DNA of 34,252 nucleotides from Candidatus Aminicenantota bacterium (GTDB lineage: Bacteria; Acidobacteriota; Aminicenantia; Aminicenantales; Aminicenantaceae): NCBI GenBank assembly GCA_030669305.1, contig DAOVDU010000014.1, positions 1 through 34,252 of the forward strand. The letters are read 5' to 3'. Shown piece by piece: positions 8,561-14,827 of this stretch; within the stretch, counting starts at the first letter, position 1, and each line of letters begins with the position of its first letter. The position numbers and the translations under genes were made by a program. The notes beneath the pieces are model-generated. The model searched no databases, had not been told where the DNA came from, and was given only the letters and a program-made list of their open reading frames with translations.

Positions 8561-9196
8561 TTAGACCTTAAATTGCCTCTGTTTTTGAGGAAGAATTCCC
8601 CTTCTTCCATAGAAAAGTCCAAAAAGAATTCTGCTATAAAAAAAGAAAAAGCAGTGGCGGATTTTACCTACTGGAATATAGAGCAGCATTAAGATTGCAG
8701 TAAAAAGCAAAACAGGCCTTACGATCGATATAAAAGTGTCTATCAAGGCAAGAAACAAGAATAAATCGACGAGAATATTAGAAGCAAAATCATCCGGGCA
8801 GCTTATATTTTTCAATGTAGTTTTAAAAATTCTTTTGAGAAAGAGGGCCACTCCGCAAGCAATCCCACAGAGCATGAGGATTCGCAAGGCATTAATTAAA
8901 AACAAGCTAGGGCAGAAGGGAATCACAAGCAAGAGAATGTAAAATAATCCAGCAAAAATACCAGAGTGATACAAAATCCCTGCAATGTAGGTTGGAAGAT
9001 GCCTTGCTGCACTTTCTTTCTCCCAGGGCATCATCCCTTTCCCGAAAGCATACAGAATCCCCTTATTTTCAACTCCTTGAGGTTCTGAATGAAGAGGCTT
9101 TTTGCCAAAAAGAAGGGTTTTCAGAACCAAAATGCATAAAGAAATTGTACATACAAAAAAGGATATGATAACTCCATATCTAAGAAATGTTAGCAT
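8561..9196 (-). CDS. NarI/DsrM-like membrane cytochrome b subunit
   Basis: Integral membrane protein of 211 residues with about five hydrophobic segments, the first right at the N-terminus. Histidines within or near membrane segments (RHLPTYIAGILYHSG and KIRHC) match the pattern of heme-b ligands in NarI/DsrM/HdrE-type subunits that exchange electrons with menaquinol. It is shorter than a full DsrM (about 330 residues). It lies between dsrC (15 bp upstream) and the DsrK-like gene (5 bp downstream), which supports a DsrMK-like membrane complex. Membrane topology and heme number cannot be settled by eye. Confidence 0.75.
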   Translation of the reverse strand: MLTFLRYGVIISFFVCTISLCILVLKTLLFGKKPLHSEPQGVENKGILYAFGKGMMPWEKESAARHLPTYIAGILYHSGIFAGLFYILLLVIPFCPSLFLINALRILMLCGIACGVALFLKRIFKTTLKNISCPDDFASNILVDLFLFLALIDTFISIVRPVLLFTAILMLLYIPVGKIRHCFFFFYSRILFGLFYGRRGILPQKQRQFKV

Positions 9197-9211
9197 TGAC
9201 CTTCTTTGTTT

Positions 9212-9532
9212 CTAAACACAGCCGTCAGGTTTGGGGAGTCCAGCAAGCTTACATGCTCCTTTGGCGGGGCCGGAAGGAAAAAGTTCAAAGATATATTTAA
9301 GTTGAAAACCCGTGGTTTTACAGATTTTACGCACCATGGGAGCAAGATTTTTTTCCAGATAATAACTACGAATGTAGTTGATGACTGCCCAATGGTCTTC
9401 TGTCAAAGCGTCAATTCCTTCTTCTTCTTTGGCTAATAAGTCAGCTATTTCCTCGTCCCACTCTTCAGGATTAACTAAAAAACCTTCTTCATTAACTCTA
9501 ATTTTCTTTCCTTTAGTCTCGATTTCTGGCAT
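9212..9532 (-). CDS. dsrC: DsrC-type sulfur carrier with both redox cysteines
   Basis: Small sulfur-carrier protein of the DsrC/TusE/RspA family, 106 residues. The C-terminal arm reads GACKLAGLPKPDGCV. Cys94 and the penultimate Cys105 are 11 residues apart, as in true DsrC, whereas TusE keeps only the last one. The preceding WDEEIA and LTEDHWAVINYIRSYY segments fit the family core. In known systems DsrC forms an intramolecular disulfide or a trisulfide that DsrMK reduces. The gene begins a three-gene operon with a DsrM-like and a DsrK-like gene. GAGGAG lies 7 bases upstream of the ATG, and an extended -10 promoter lies about 45 bases upstream. Confidence 0.93.
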   Translation of the reverse strand: MPEIETKGKKIRVNEEGFLVNPEEWDEEIADLLAKEEEGIDALTEDHWAVINYIRSYYLEKNLAPMVRKICKTTGFQLKYIFELFPSGPAKGACKLAGLPKPDGCV

Positions 9533-9576
9533 GAGTAATCTCCTCTATTTGTTCTGTTTTGACTTAAAGACTGGCT

Positions 9577-9585
9577 ATTATAGCA
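9577..9585 (-). promoter_or_regulatory. Extended -10 promoter for the dsrC operon
   Basis: On the minus strand TGCTATAAT is a consensus extended -10 element. No good -35 lies at the usual distance, as is common for extended -10 promoters. It would give a leader of roughly 40 nt before dsrC. Confidence 0.5.
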
Positions 9586-9715
9586 CATTTAAGTTGCTCA
9601 TTCTAAGATTTTAGTCAAGACAGTAGCATTTCCAAATCCGGGATTGAAATATGTTTTTGCGTATATAGTCTTAGCTATCACGGTTATGGAAATTCTTACC
9701 AAAATAAGTTAAATC

Positions 9716-9744
9716 TTGCATAAAGATGTGATGTTTTTTAAAAT
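9716..9744 (+). promoter_or_regulatory. Sigma-70-type promoter for the small ORF and MBL gene
   Basis: TTGCAT and TAAAAT are separated by exactly 17 bp. The expected start site is near 9751, about 14 bases before the AGGAGG that leads the 53-codon ORF. The position supports that ORF being expressed. Confidence 0.55.
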
Positions 9745-9776
9745 TATTCAAAAAAGAATATTTCAGGAGGGTAGAT

Positions 9777-9938
9777 TTGGAAGTTATCACTGAGTATCAG
9801 AGGAAGGCAAAAAGCCTCTCATCTGCGCAGGAAGTTCAGGAAGTTGTGAATCAGCTTGTCCTTATGGACTTAAAGTTAAAGAGAAGCTTATTCATGCCCA
9901 CGAAATTTTATCTGTCTGATTTGCCAAGTAGAACCTGA
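9777..9938 (+). CDS. Small ORF (53 aa), unrecognised; possible regulatory leader
   Basis: Absent from the ORF track. It starts with TTG, 6 bases after a perfect AGGAGG, and ends at TGA 9936-9938. The predicted protein begins MEVITEYQRKAKSL, is mostly hydrophilic and helical, and shows no signal peptide or known motif. A promoter-like TTGCAT-N17-TAAAAT lies just upstream. Eight bases after its stop comes an 8-bp perfect hairpin whose 3' arm is also complementary to the ribosome-binding site of the next gene. It may be a small protein or a leader that controls the MBL gene. The strong SD argues for translation; the function is unknown. Confidence 0.5.
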   Translation: MEVITEYQRKAKSLSSAQEVQEVVNQLVLMDLKLKRSLFMPTKFYLSDLPSRT

Positions 9939-9946
9939 TTTTATAT

Positions 9947-9990
9947 TTAAGGAATATTCTTCCTTAAGAGAGATCCTTTGATTAAGGAGG
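9947..9990 (+). promoter_or_regulatory. Three-segment RNA element including the MBL gene Shine-Dalgarno
   Basis: TTAAGGAA (9947-9954), a five-base loop and TTCCTTAA (9960-9967) form a perfect 8-bp hairpin. The 3' arm is also complementary over 7 bases to TTAAGGA (9982-9988), which overlaps the AAGGAGG ribosome-binding site of the MBL gene. The two pairings exclude each other, which is the layout of a translation attenuator. No U-run follows the hairpin, so it is not an obvious terminator. Confidence 0.4.
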
Positions 9991-9994
9991 TTAA

Positions 9995-10741
9995 ATGATG
10001 CGTAAATTGTATTTTTTGATTTTGGTCTTTTTTATAGGATTTGTTCTTGTAGCGGCTGTACAGAAGGAGTTTGAAGAAGATATTATCCAAACATCTCAAG
10101 GTGATTTAAAAATCACATTCATTGGCCATGGGACAGTGATGTTCACATTTGAAGGGAAAATTATTCATGTTGACCCTGTGGGCCGTTATGCAGATTACAG
10201 CCAACTTCCTAAGGCTGACTTTATCCTGATAACCCATGAACATGGCGATCATCTTGATACAAAAGTAATTAAAATAATCAGCTCTGAAAAAACCGATCTA
10301 GTTTTGACTGAAAAGTGTGTTGAAAAAGCAAAAATTGAAGACGGCATCATTATGAAAAATGGGGATATTAAAACCGTTCAGAACTTAAAAATCGAAGCCA
10401 TCCCCGCCTACAACATCAAACATATGCGGAGTCCAGGCAACCCTTACCATCCAAAAGGTGTAGGTAATGGCTACATAATTACTTTTGGCGATAAGAGAGT
10501 ATACGTTGCAGGCGATACAGAAAATACTCCAGAAATGAAAGCGCTGAAAAATATTGATATTGCATTCCTTCCTATGAATCTGCCCTACACAATGACACCA
10601 GAGATGGTAGCTGATGCTGCAAAGGCATTCATGCCCAAGATTCTTTATCCTTACCACTACGGAAATACCGACACATCCAAAATTGTGGAATTACTCAAAG
10701 ATGTGGAAGGAATCGAAGTCCGAATACGAGATATGAAATAA
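9995..10741 (+). CDS. Secreted or membrane-anchored metallo-beta-lactamase-fold hydrolase
   Basis: MBL-fold metal-dependent hydrolase of the UlaG/RNase Z-like L-ascorbate-6-phosphate lactonase type, 248 residues; substrate unknown. The zinc motif THEHGDHLD places His81, His83, Asp85 and His86. A later Asp in AGDTENTPEM and His in YPYHYGNTD complete the usual metal site. A hydrophobic N-terminal segment (LYFLILVFFIGFVLVAA) indicates export or anchoring, unlike cytoplasmic UlaG. AAGGAGG lies 4 bases before ATG 9995 and 7 before ATG 9998, so the second may be the real start. It follows the 53-codon ORF and is convergent with the NamZ-like gene across an 8-bp repeat array. Confidence 0.88.
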   Translation: MMRKLYFLILVFFIGFVLVAAVQKEFEEDIIQTSQGDLKITFIGHGTVMFTFEGKIIHVDPVGRYADYSQLPKADFILITHEHGDHLDTKVIKIISSEKTDLVLTEKCVEKAKIEDGIIMKNGDIKTVQNLKIEAIPAYNIKHMRSPGNPYHPKGVGNGYIITFGDKRVYVAGDTENTPEMKALKNIDIAFLPMNLPYTMTPEMVADAAKAFMPKILYPYHYGNTDTSKIVELLKDVEGIEVRIRDMK

Positions 10742-10743
10742 TT

Positions 10744-10821
10744 GTTAATCGGTTAATCTGTTAGTCTGTTAATCAGTTAATCGGTTAATCTGTTAGTCGG
10801 TTAATCTGTTAGTCTGTTTAA
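10744..10821 (+). repeat. 8-bp tandem repeat array (GTTARTCN), locus B, nine units
   Basis: Nine uninterrupted 8-bp units fill 10744-10815, each GTTAATC or GTTAGTC plus one variable base (G, T, T, A, G, T, G, T, T), then a partial tenth. The array begins three bases after the stop codon of the MBL gene, in the same sense, and ends at the stop codon of the convergent NamZ-like gene. There is no reverse-oriented arm here. Confidence 0.9.
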
Positions 10822-12174
10822 TTAATTCTCTTTGTAAAGTAAATAAGGTTTTCTCAGCTCTGAAAATTTGTTTAACTCTTCTCTATAACTATTTATGATA
10901 TCCTTGACTTCCATACCTTTATCAAGATTTTTCCTAACTTTTGTGGTCCCCATAATTTTGTCAAAATATTCAGCATGAAAATTAATTTGATCAGGATACA
11001 TATCTATGATTGTTTTTATAATATAGAGTGAAGATTCAAATGGTCTGTACTTTGTTCTGTCAGTTATATGTATCTGTGCTCCACCGCAGAGCCTTCCCTG
11101 GTACTTCGAGAAAAAGGGTGTAAACCAAGCTTCCCTGAATTTTATTCCAGGAAGATTGAGTTCATTGAGTTTTCCTGTTAATTTGTTGCCATCGATCCAT
11201 GGAGCACCTAATATCTCAAAAGGTTTCGTGGTTCCTCGCCCTTCAGATATGTTTGTTCCCTCAAGATAGACCTGACCCGGGTAAACAGTTGCTGTATCCA
11301 GTGTGGGCATGTTCGGTGAAGGAATTACCCATGGAAGAGACGTCTCATCAAACCACATCTTTCTTTTCCATCCTCTCATTGGAATAACCGTTAAATTAAC
11401 ACTTGTTTTCAAAAATTTATCATTAAAAAGCTTTGCCAGTTCTCCAACAGTCATCCCGTGTCTTACAGGTATTGGATAAAGCCCTACAAAAGAGCTGAAT
11501 TCAGGATACTCAAGTATTGGGCCTTCCATATCAATTCCGTTTATTGGGTTCGGCCTGTCCAAGACTATGAAATCAATACCGTTCTCAGCGCTTGCTTGCA
11601 TACAATAGGCCATTGTCGCAATATATGTATAGATCCTTGTCCCTATATCTTGAATATCAAATATCAAGACATCTACACTCTCTACCATTGAACCTTCAGG
11701 AGTTTTCCCTGTTTTAATGGTATCAAAAGACCGCATGTAAACATCGATGTTTTTAAACATTCCTGCATCGGGTTTCATAGACTGCCCATAGAGACTAAAT
11801 ACAGGGATATTATATTTTTCATCAATGTAGAAAGGCACATATTCACCTGCTTGAGCATTTCCCCTTACTCCGTGCTCAGGTCCATACAAGGCGACAAGGT
11901 TGATCTCCTGGTTTTTATAAAAGAGATCAATTATATTCTGCAAGTGGGAATCAACACCTGTAGGATTTGTAATAAATCCCACTTTTTTCCCCTTGACTAG
12001 ATCCAGGTGGTTCTCAAGAAATACCTCAGCGCCAAGTTTAACATTCTCAAATTTTTTAATAGATACTGCATCCCTTTTGTTATTGCATGCAGATGAAAAA
12101 GCCAAAATTGTAAAAGCAAAAATAAAAATGAATTCTGCAGTCGTGCGGGTTTTTAAGAAAAATTTCATAATCAT
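10822..12174 (-). CDS. namZ: NamZ-like (DUF1343) exo-beta-N-acetylmuramidase lipoprotein
   Basis: Family DUF1343, whose characterised member NamZ removes terminal MurNAc in peptidoglycan turnover. Signatures: GFITNPTGVD, LYGPEHGVRG near the N-terminal Rossmann-like domain, DVLIFDIQDIGTRIYTYI, VLDRPNPI, and SEGRGTTKPFEILGAPW in the C-terminal domain. The N-terminus has a hydrophobic stretch ending in FSSAC, a lipobox with Cys30, so it is probably an outer-membrane or periplasmic lipoprotein. An insert of about 21 residues (MRSFDTIKTGKTPEGS...) separates KNIDVY from DVLIFDIQD compared with the canonical layout I recall. No clear SD precedes ATG 12174 or the second ATG at 12168. Family is secure; activity is inferred. 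Confidence 0.88.
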   Translation of the reverse strand: MIMKFFLKTRTTAEFIFIFAFTILAFSSACNNKRDAVSIKKFENVKLGAEVFLENHLDLVKGKKVGFITNPTGVDSHLQNIIDLFYKNQEINLVALYGPEHGVRGNAQAGEYVPFYIDEKYNIPVFSLYGQSMKPDAGMFKNIDVYMRSFDTIKTGKTPEGSMVESVDVLIFDIQDIGTRIYTYIATMAYCMQASAENGIDFIVLDRPNPINGIDMEGPILEYPEFSSFVGLYPIPVRHGMTVGELAKLFNDKFLKTSVNLTVIPMRGWKRKMWFDETSLPWVIPSPNMPTLDTATVYPGQVYLEGTNISEGRGTTKPFEILGAPWIDGNKLTGKLNELNLPGIKFREAWFTPFFSKYQGRLCGGAQIHITDRTKYRPFESSLYIIKTIIDMYPDQINFHAEYFDKIMGTTKVRKNLDKGMEVKDIINSYREELNKFSELRKPYLLYKEN

Positions 12175-12176
12175 AC

Positions 12177-12203
12177 TTGAATTTTCAAGATGCTTTAAAG
12201 CAT
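12177..12203. promoter_or_regulatory. Paired palindromes upstream of the NamZ-like gene
   Basis: CTTGAA-TT-TTCAAG (12177-12190) and the perfect palindrome ATGCTTTAAAGCAT (12190-12203) abut each other, directly upstream of the start codon. They are followed by a 9-bp direct repeat of AAAGCATA. They could be an operator or an mRNA hairpin near the start. No protein partner is known. Confidence 0.3.
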
Positions 12204-12275
12204 ATAAAGCATAAAAGATGTATGGTAAGATTTCGCAGGTTTAATTGATGGGTGTATATCTAATTATTTACTTAT

Positions 12276-12533
12276 TTATTCCTGTTTCTCCTTGATAGTC
12301 TTCAATTCTTTCTCAAGTTCGAGTATCCTTTTCTTAAGACTCTCTTTTTCTCCTTTTTTTGCCTTCTGGAGCATTCTTCCAAGTACTCCTATCATGCAAA
12401 GCAGGATTAGAATGCTAACAATTGAAGCATTCAGGAATGGAATCCTTAGATTTTCTAAGAAGGGAAGAATACCAACATCTGATAAGTATGATAAAATTGT
12501 TACAACAGCTAATATAAGAATCCAATATGCCAT
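12276..12533 (-). CDS. Small membrane protein with C-terminal coiled coil
   Basis: Unrecognised 85-residue protein. Two hydrophobic segments (about residues 3-20 and 37-52) are followed by a highly charged, heptad-like helix (KKRILELEKELKTIKEKQE) that looks like a short coiled coil. An AGGAGG-type site lies 7 bases before the ATG, so translation is credible. It lies 101 bp upstream of the NamZ-like gene on the same strand, with the two palindromes between them. It could be an envelope scaffold or phage-shock-like protein, but no family signature supports either. Confidence 0.65.
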   Translation of the reverse strand: MAYWILILAVVTILSYLSDVGILPFLENLRIPFLNASIVSILILLCMIGVLGRMLQKAKKGEKESLKKRILELEKELKTIKEKQE

Positions 12534-12686
12534 TTGTTTTCCTCCTTCTGGGAATGGCTCTTTTTGCCTATGTTCAATCTTTCCCTTTAAAACACATTTA
12601 TCTTATGTGCCCAAAAAGTTTATAACACAGTAAAAAGAACGAAGTCAATAAGAAATTCCGGGGGATCTCATGAGTTGATTTAAAAC

Positions 12687-12762
12687 TGGCTCCTCGGGTA
12701 GGACTCGAACCTACAACCTAGTGGTTAACAGCCACCCGCTCTGCCAATTGAGCTACCGAGGA
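12687..12762 (-). tRNA. tRNA-Asn (GTT)
   Basis: A 76-nt cloverleaf with encoded CCA. The acceptor stem TCCTCGG pairs with CCGAGGA, and the discriminator base is G. D-arm GCTC...GAGC, anticodon loop CTGTTAA (anticodon GTT) and T-arm GTAGG-TTCGAGT-CCTAC are all intact. The anticodon stem ends in one G-U pair. It is encoded downstream of the dnaC-like gene on the same strand and has its own promoter-like sequence. Confidence 0.97.
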
Positions 12763-12775
12763 GCAGATTGCTCAT

Positions 12776-12804
12776 AATTTAGCAAAATTTGGATATAATA
12801 TCAA
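12776..12804 (-). promoter_or_regulatory. Candidate promoter for tRNA-Asn
   Basis: The minus strand reads TTGATA, 17 bp, TAAATT. The -10 ends 13 bases before the mature tRNA 5' end, a suitable distance for a short leader. Confidence 0.45.
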
Positions 12805-12833
12805 TTGAACGTCTTAATAAGTATAATATTTGA

Positions 12834-13580
12834 TTAAAATCGATAGCTGCCTTGTTTGATTTCTTTCCGATAGTCTTTCCCCCACATATTCACGATTTTG
12901 CACATCTCATAGAGTCTTGACCTCAAACGAATCCCGATTCTATCCACAAGAGATTCTTCCCCTTTTTTAAAGTAAGGTTCTCTGGTATCCTCTTCGTCTT
13001 CCTCGTGATCAAGGTAATTGGACGTTAAAATGGTCAATTTCTTGTTGTTATACCGATTGTTGATGATATAAAAAACTGTCTCCTCTACCCATGCTGTTGT
13101 TCTTTTTGCCCCCAACTCATCCAGGACAAGAACATCTTTTTGAAAAATGGGACCAAGGACATCTGATTCTGTCAATGAAGAGTCTGGAGTGAATGTGCTC
13201 TGAATGCTTCTTATCAATTCCCTGAAGTCGCAGAAGTAACTGGGTACACTTTTTTTATGTATCAACTCATGGATAAAGGCTACAGCGAGATGTGTCTTCC
13301 CTACCCCACATGGTCCAATAAATAGTAGGCCAACATCTTGAACAGGGTAATTTTTTACGAATTGCTTAGCTATTTTTAGAGCATGCTGATGAGAATCGTT
13401 ATGAATCTCGAAATTTTTAAAAGAGCAATTTTTATATCTTTTTGGGATATTTGCCTGTTCAAAAAGAATCTGACTTTTCTTGTCATGATAACACTTGCAC
13501 CGTTTAGCGATAATGCCTTTATCAGACTTTTCTAAGATCCACCCGGTTCCTCGGCATACAGAACAAAAATTCTTTTCCAT
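12834..13580 (-). CDS. DnaC/DnaI-like AAA+ ATPase (helicase-loader type) with N-terminal Cys cluster
   Basis: AAA+ ATPase of the DnaC/IstB group, 248 residues, which in other bacteria loads the replicative helicase. The N-terminus has CSVCRGTGW...CKC, a likely zinc ribbon resembling the one in DnaI-type loaders. Walker A is GPCGVGKTH (about residues 89-97), Walker B is VLVLDELGA, and sensor 1 is ILTSNY. There is no transposase nearby, so an IstB role in an insertion sequence is unlikely. Its start codon overlaps the sigma-factor stop (TAATG), showing translational coupling at the end of the dnaK operon. Why a helicase loader sits in a heat-shock operon is not clear. Confidence 0.85.
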   Translation of the reverse strand: MEKNFCSVCRGTGWILEKSDKGIIAKRCKCYHDKKSQILFEQANIPKRYKNCSFKNFEIHNDSHQHALKIAKQFVKNYPVQDVGLLFIGPCGVGKTHLAVAFIHELIHKKSVPSYFCDFRELIRSIQSTFTPDSSLTESDVLGPIFQKDVLVLDELGAKRTTAWVEETVFYIINNRYNNKKLTILTSNYLDHEEDEEDTREPYFKKGEESLVDRIGIRLRSRLYEMCKIVNMWGKDYRKEIKQGSYRF

Positions 13581-14425
13581 TAGTTTAAATGTCCTTTGAG
13601 TTGTTGAAGCTTGCTGGAATGAGCCAATTTTCTCATTGCTTTCTTTTCAATTTGCCTTATTCTCTCTCTTGTTAAATTTAGCATGTTACCGATTTCTTGA
13701 AGAGTTTGCGGTTTGTCGTCATCAATCCCGAATCTATATTTTAACACAATAGCTTCTTTTTCATCCAATTCCTTCAACATATCTCTAATATTTTGCTGAA
13801 TTGAATTTTTAACAATCAGGTATTCGACAGAAGGCGATAAACTGTCCTTTATTTTATCCCCAATTTCAACATCATCATCAAAGAGCTTCTCATTCAAGGA
13901 AATATTTCTCCCTCCCAATATTTCTAAATCATCAATGTTTTCAGGAGTTGTCTTCATTCTCTTAGCTGTCTCCTCTCTAGTCGGTTCTCTGCCGAACTCT
14001 TTCTTGAGTTGAACTTTTGTTCTTTTCATCTCTGATATTTGGCCAGAAGTTTTTTGGGGTAAATGATAGATTCGCGAACACCTCGTCAAAGCATGAATTA
14101 TAGCTTGCCTTATCCACCAAACAGCATAAGATATGAACTTGACGTTTCTCTTCGGATCAAACCTTTTTGCAGCCTCAATAAGACCTAGATTTCCTTCATT
14201 GATTAGATCGAGTAAACCTAGCCCCATGCCTCTATATTTTTTTACATATGAAACAACGAACCTGAGATTTGCCTCAATCAATTTTTTCATTGCAGTTTTA
14301 TCGCCTTTTTGGATAAGCTCGCCCAATTTTTTTTCTTCACCTTTAGTAAGAGGAGAAAGTTTGGATATCTGATCAAAATAAAGCTTCAGGTTCTTTGAAC
14401 TGAGAGAGTCCTCATATTTATTCAT
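13580..14425 (-). CDS. Sigma-70 family RNA polymerase sigma factor (RpoD/group 2-like)
   Basis: A 281-residue sigma factor with regions 1.2 to 4. Region 2 includes LIEANLRFVVSYVKKYRGMGLGLLDLINEGNLGL and the -10-recognising ISYAVWWIRQAI. Region 3 includes EFGREPTREETA. Region 4 ends with TLQEIGNMLNLTRERIRQIEKKAMRKL, the -35-binding helix-turn-helix. It lacks the long acidic N-terminus of large RpoD proteins, as expected for a short primary, group 2 or heat-shock sigma. Both ends are coupled: its ATG overlaps the hspR stop and its stop overlaps the dnaC-like ATG, each as TAATG. It is thus placed under the dnaK promoter and HspR control. Whether it is the main or an alternative sigma cannot be told from this window. 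Confidence 0.92.
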   Translation of the reverse strand: MNKYEDSLSSKNLKLYFDQISKLSPLTKGEEKKLGELIQKGDKTAMKKLIEANLRFVVSYVKKYRGMGLGLLDLINEGNLGLIEAAKRFDPKRNVKFISYAVWWIRQAIIHALTRCSRIYHLPQKTSGQISEMKRTKVQLKKEFGREPTREETAKRMKTTPENIDDLEILGGRNISLNEKLFDDDVEIGDKIKDSLSPSVEYLIVKNSIQQNIRDMLKELDEKEAIVLKYRFGIDDDKPQTLQEIGNMLNLTRERIRQIEKKAMRKLAHSSKLQQLKGHLN

Positions 14426-14826
14426 TAATCTCTTTCTGAGGTTTCAATTTTTATAATTTTAGCTGGACTTATTCGGACCAAAGCTTTCCTTCGGAGCTCG
14501 AATTCATCTTCCCTGCCTTCAAAATATTCTTTTCTAATATACTCTAAAAATTCATTCACTTCAGTTTCAATCTGTTCTATTTTATTTCTCATATTCAGAA
14601 TTACCTCTACTCCAGCAAGATTAACTCCTAAATCTCGCATCAAATTGAGGATGAGTTCTAGTCGTTTCAGGTCGTCTTCGGAATAAAGACGTGTATTCCC
14701 TTCGCTTCGTGATGGCTTTAACAGTCCTTCCCTTTCATAGAGTCTAAGGGTCTGAGGATGTATGTTGTATGTCCTGGCAACATTGCTTATGTGATAATAT
14801 TTTTTTTGGTCTTTTCTTGTATTCAT
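14425..14826 (-). CDS. hspR: HspR-type MerR-family heat-shock repressor
   Basis: MerR-family regulator of 133 residues. The winged helix-turn-helix HISNVARTYNIHPQTLRLYEREGLLKPSR and the following GNTRLYSEDDLKRL are typical, and MRDLGVNLAGVEVILNM is a hallmark of HspR. HspR represses dnaK operons by binding inverted HAIR sites and is thought to need DnaK as co-repressor. Its position one base after dnaJ, in the same operon as dnaK, and the HAIR-like site in the dnaK promoter support the assignment. It probably controls its own operon. No metal or drug-binding cysteines of other MerR proteins are seen. Confidence 0.92.
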   Translation of the reverse strand: MNTRKDQKKYYHISNVARTYNIHPQTLRLYEREGLLKPSRSEGNTRLYSEDDLKRLELILNLMRDLGVNLAGVEVILNMRNKIEQIETEVNEFLEYIRKEYFEGREDEFELRRKALVRISPAKIIKIETSERD

Positions 14827-14827
14827 T

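Noticed and set aside
9947-9967. Hairpin considered as an intrinsic terminator
   Set aside because: The stem is AT-rich and is not followed by a U-run; the next gene's SD and ATG follow at once.
10744-10821. Short tandem array considered as CRISPR
   Set aside because: Units are 8 bp and contiguous with no unique spacers of 25-40 bp; no cas genes are in the window.
12834-13580. IstB transposition helper
   Set aside because: No IstA transposase or terminal inverted repeats nearby; translational coupling to the sigma gene and the N-terminal Cys cluster favour a DnaC/DnaI-like role.
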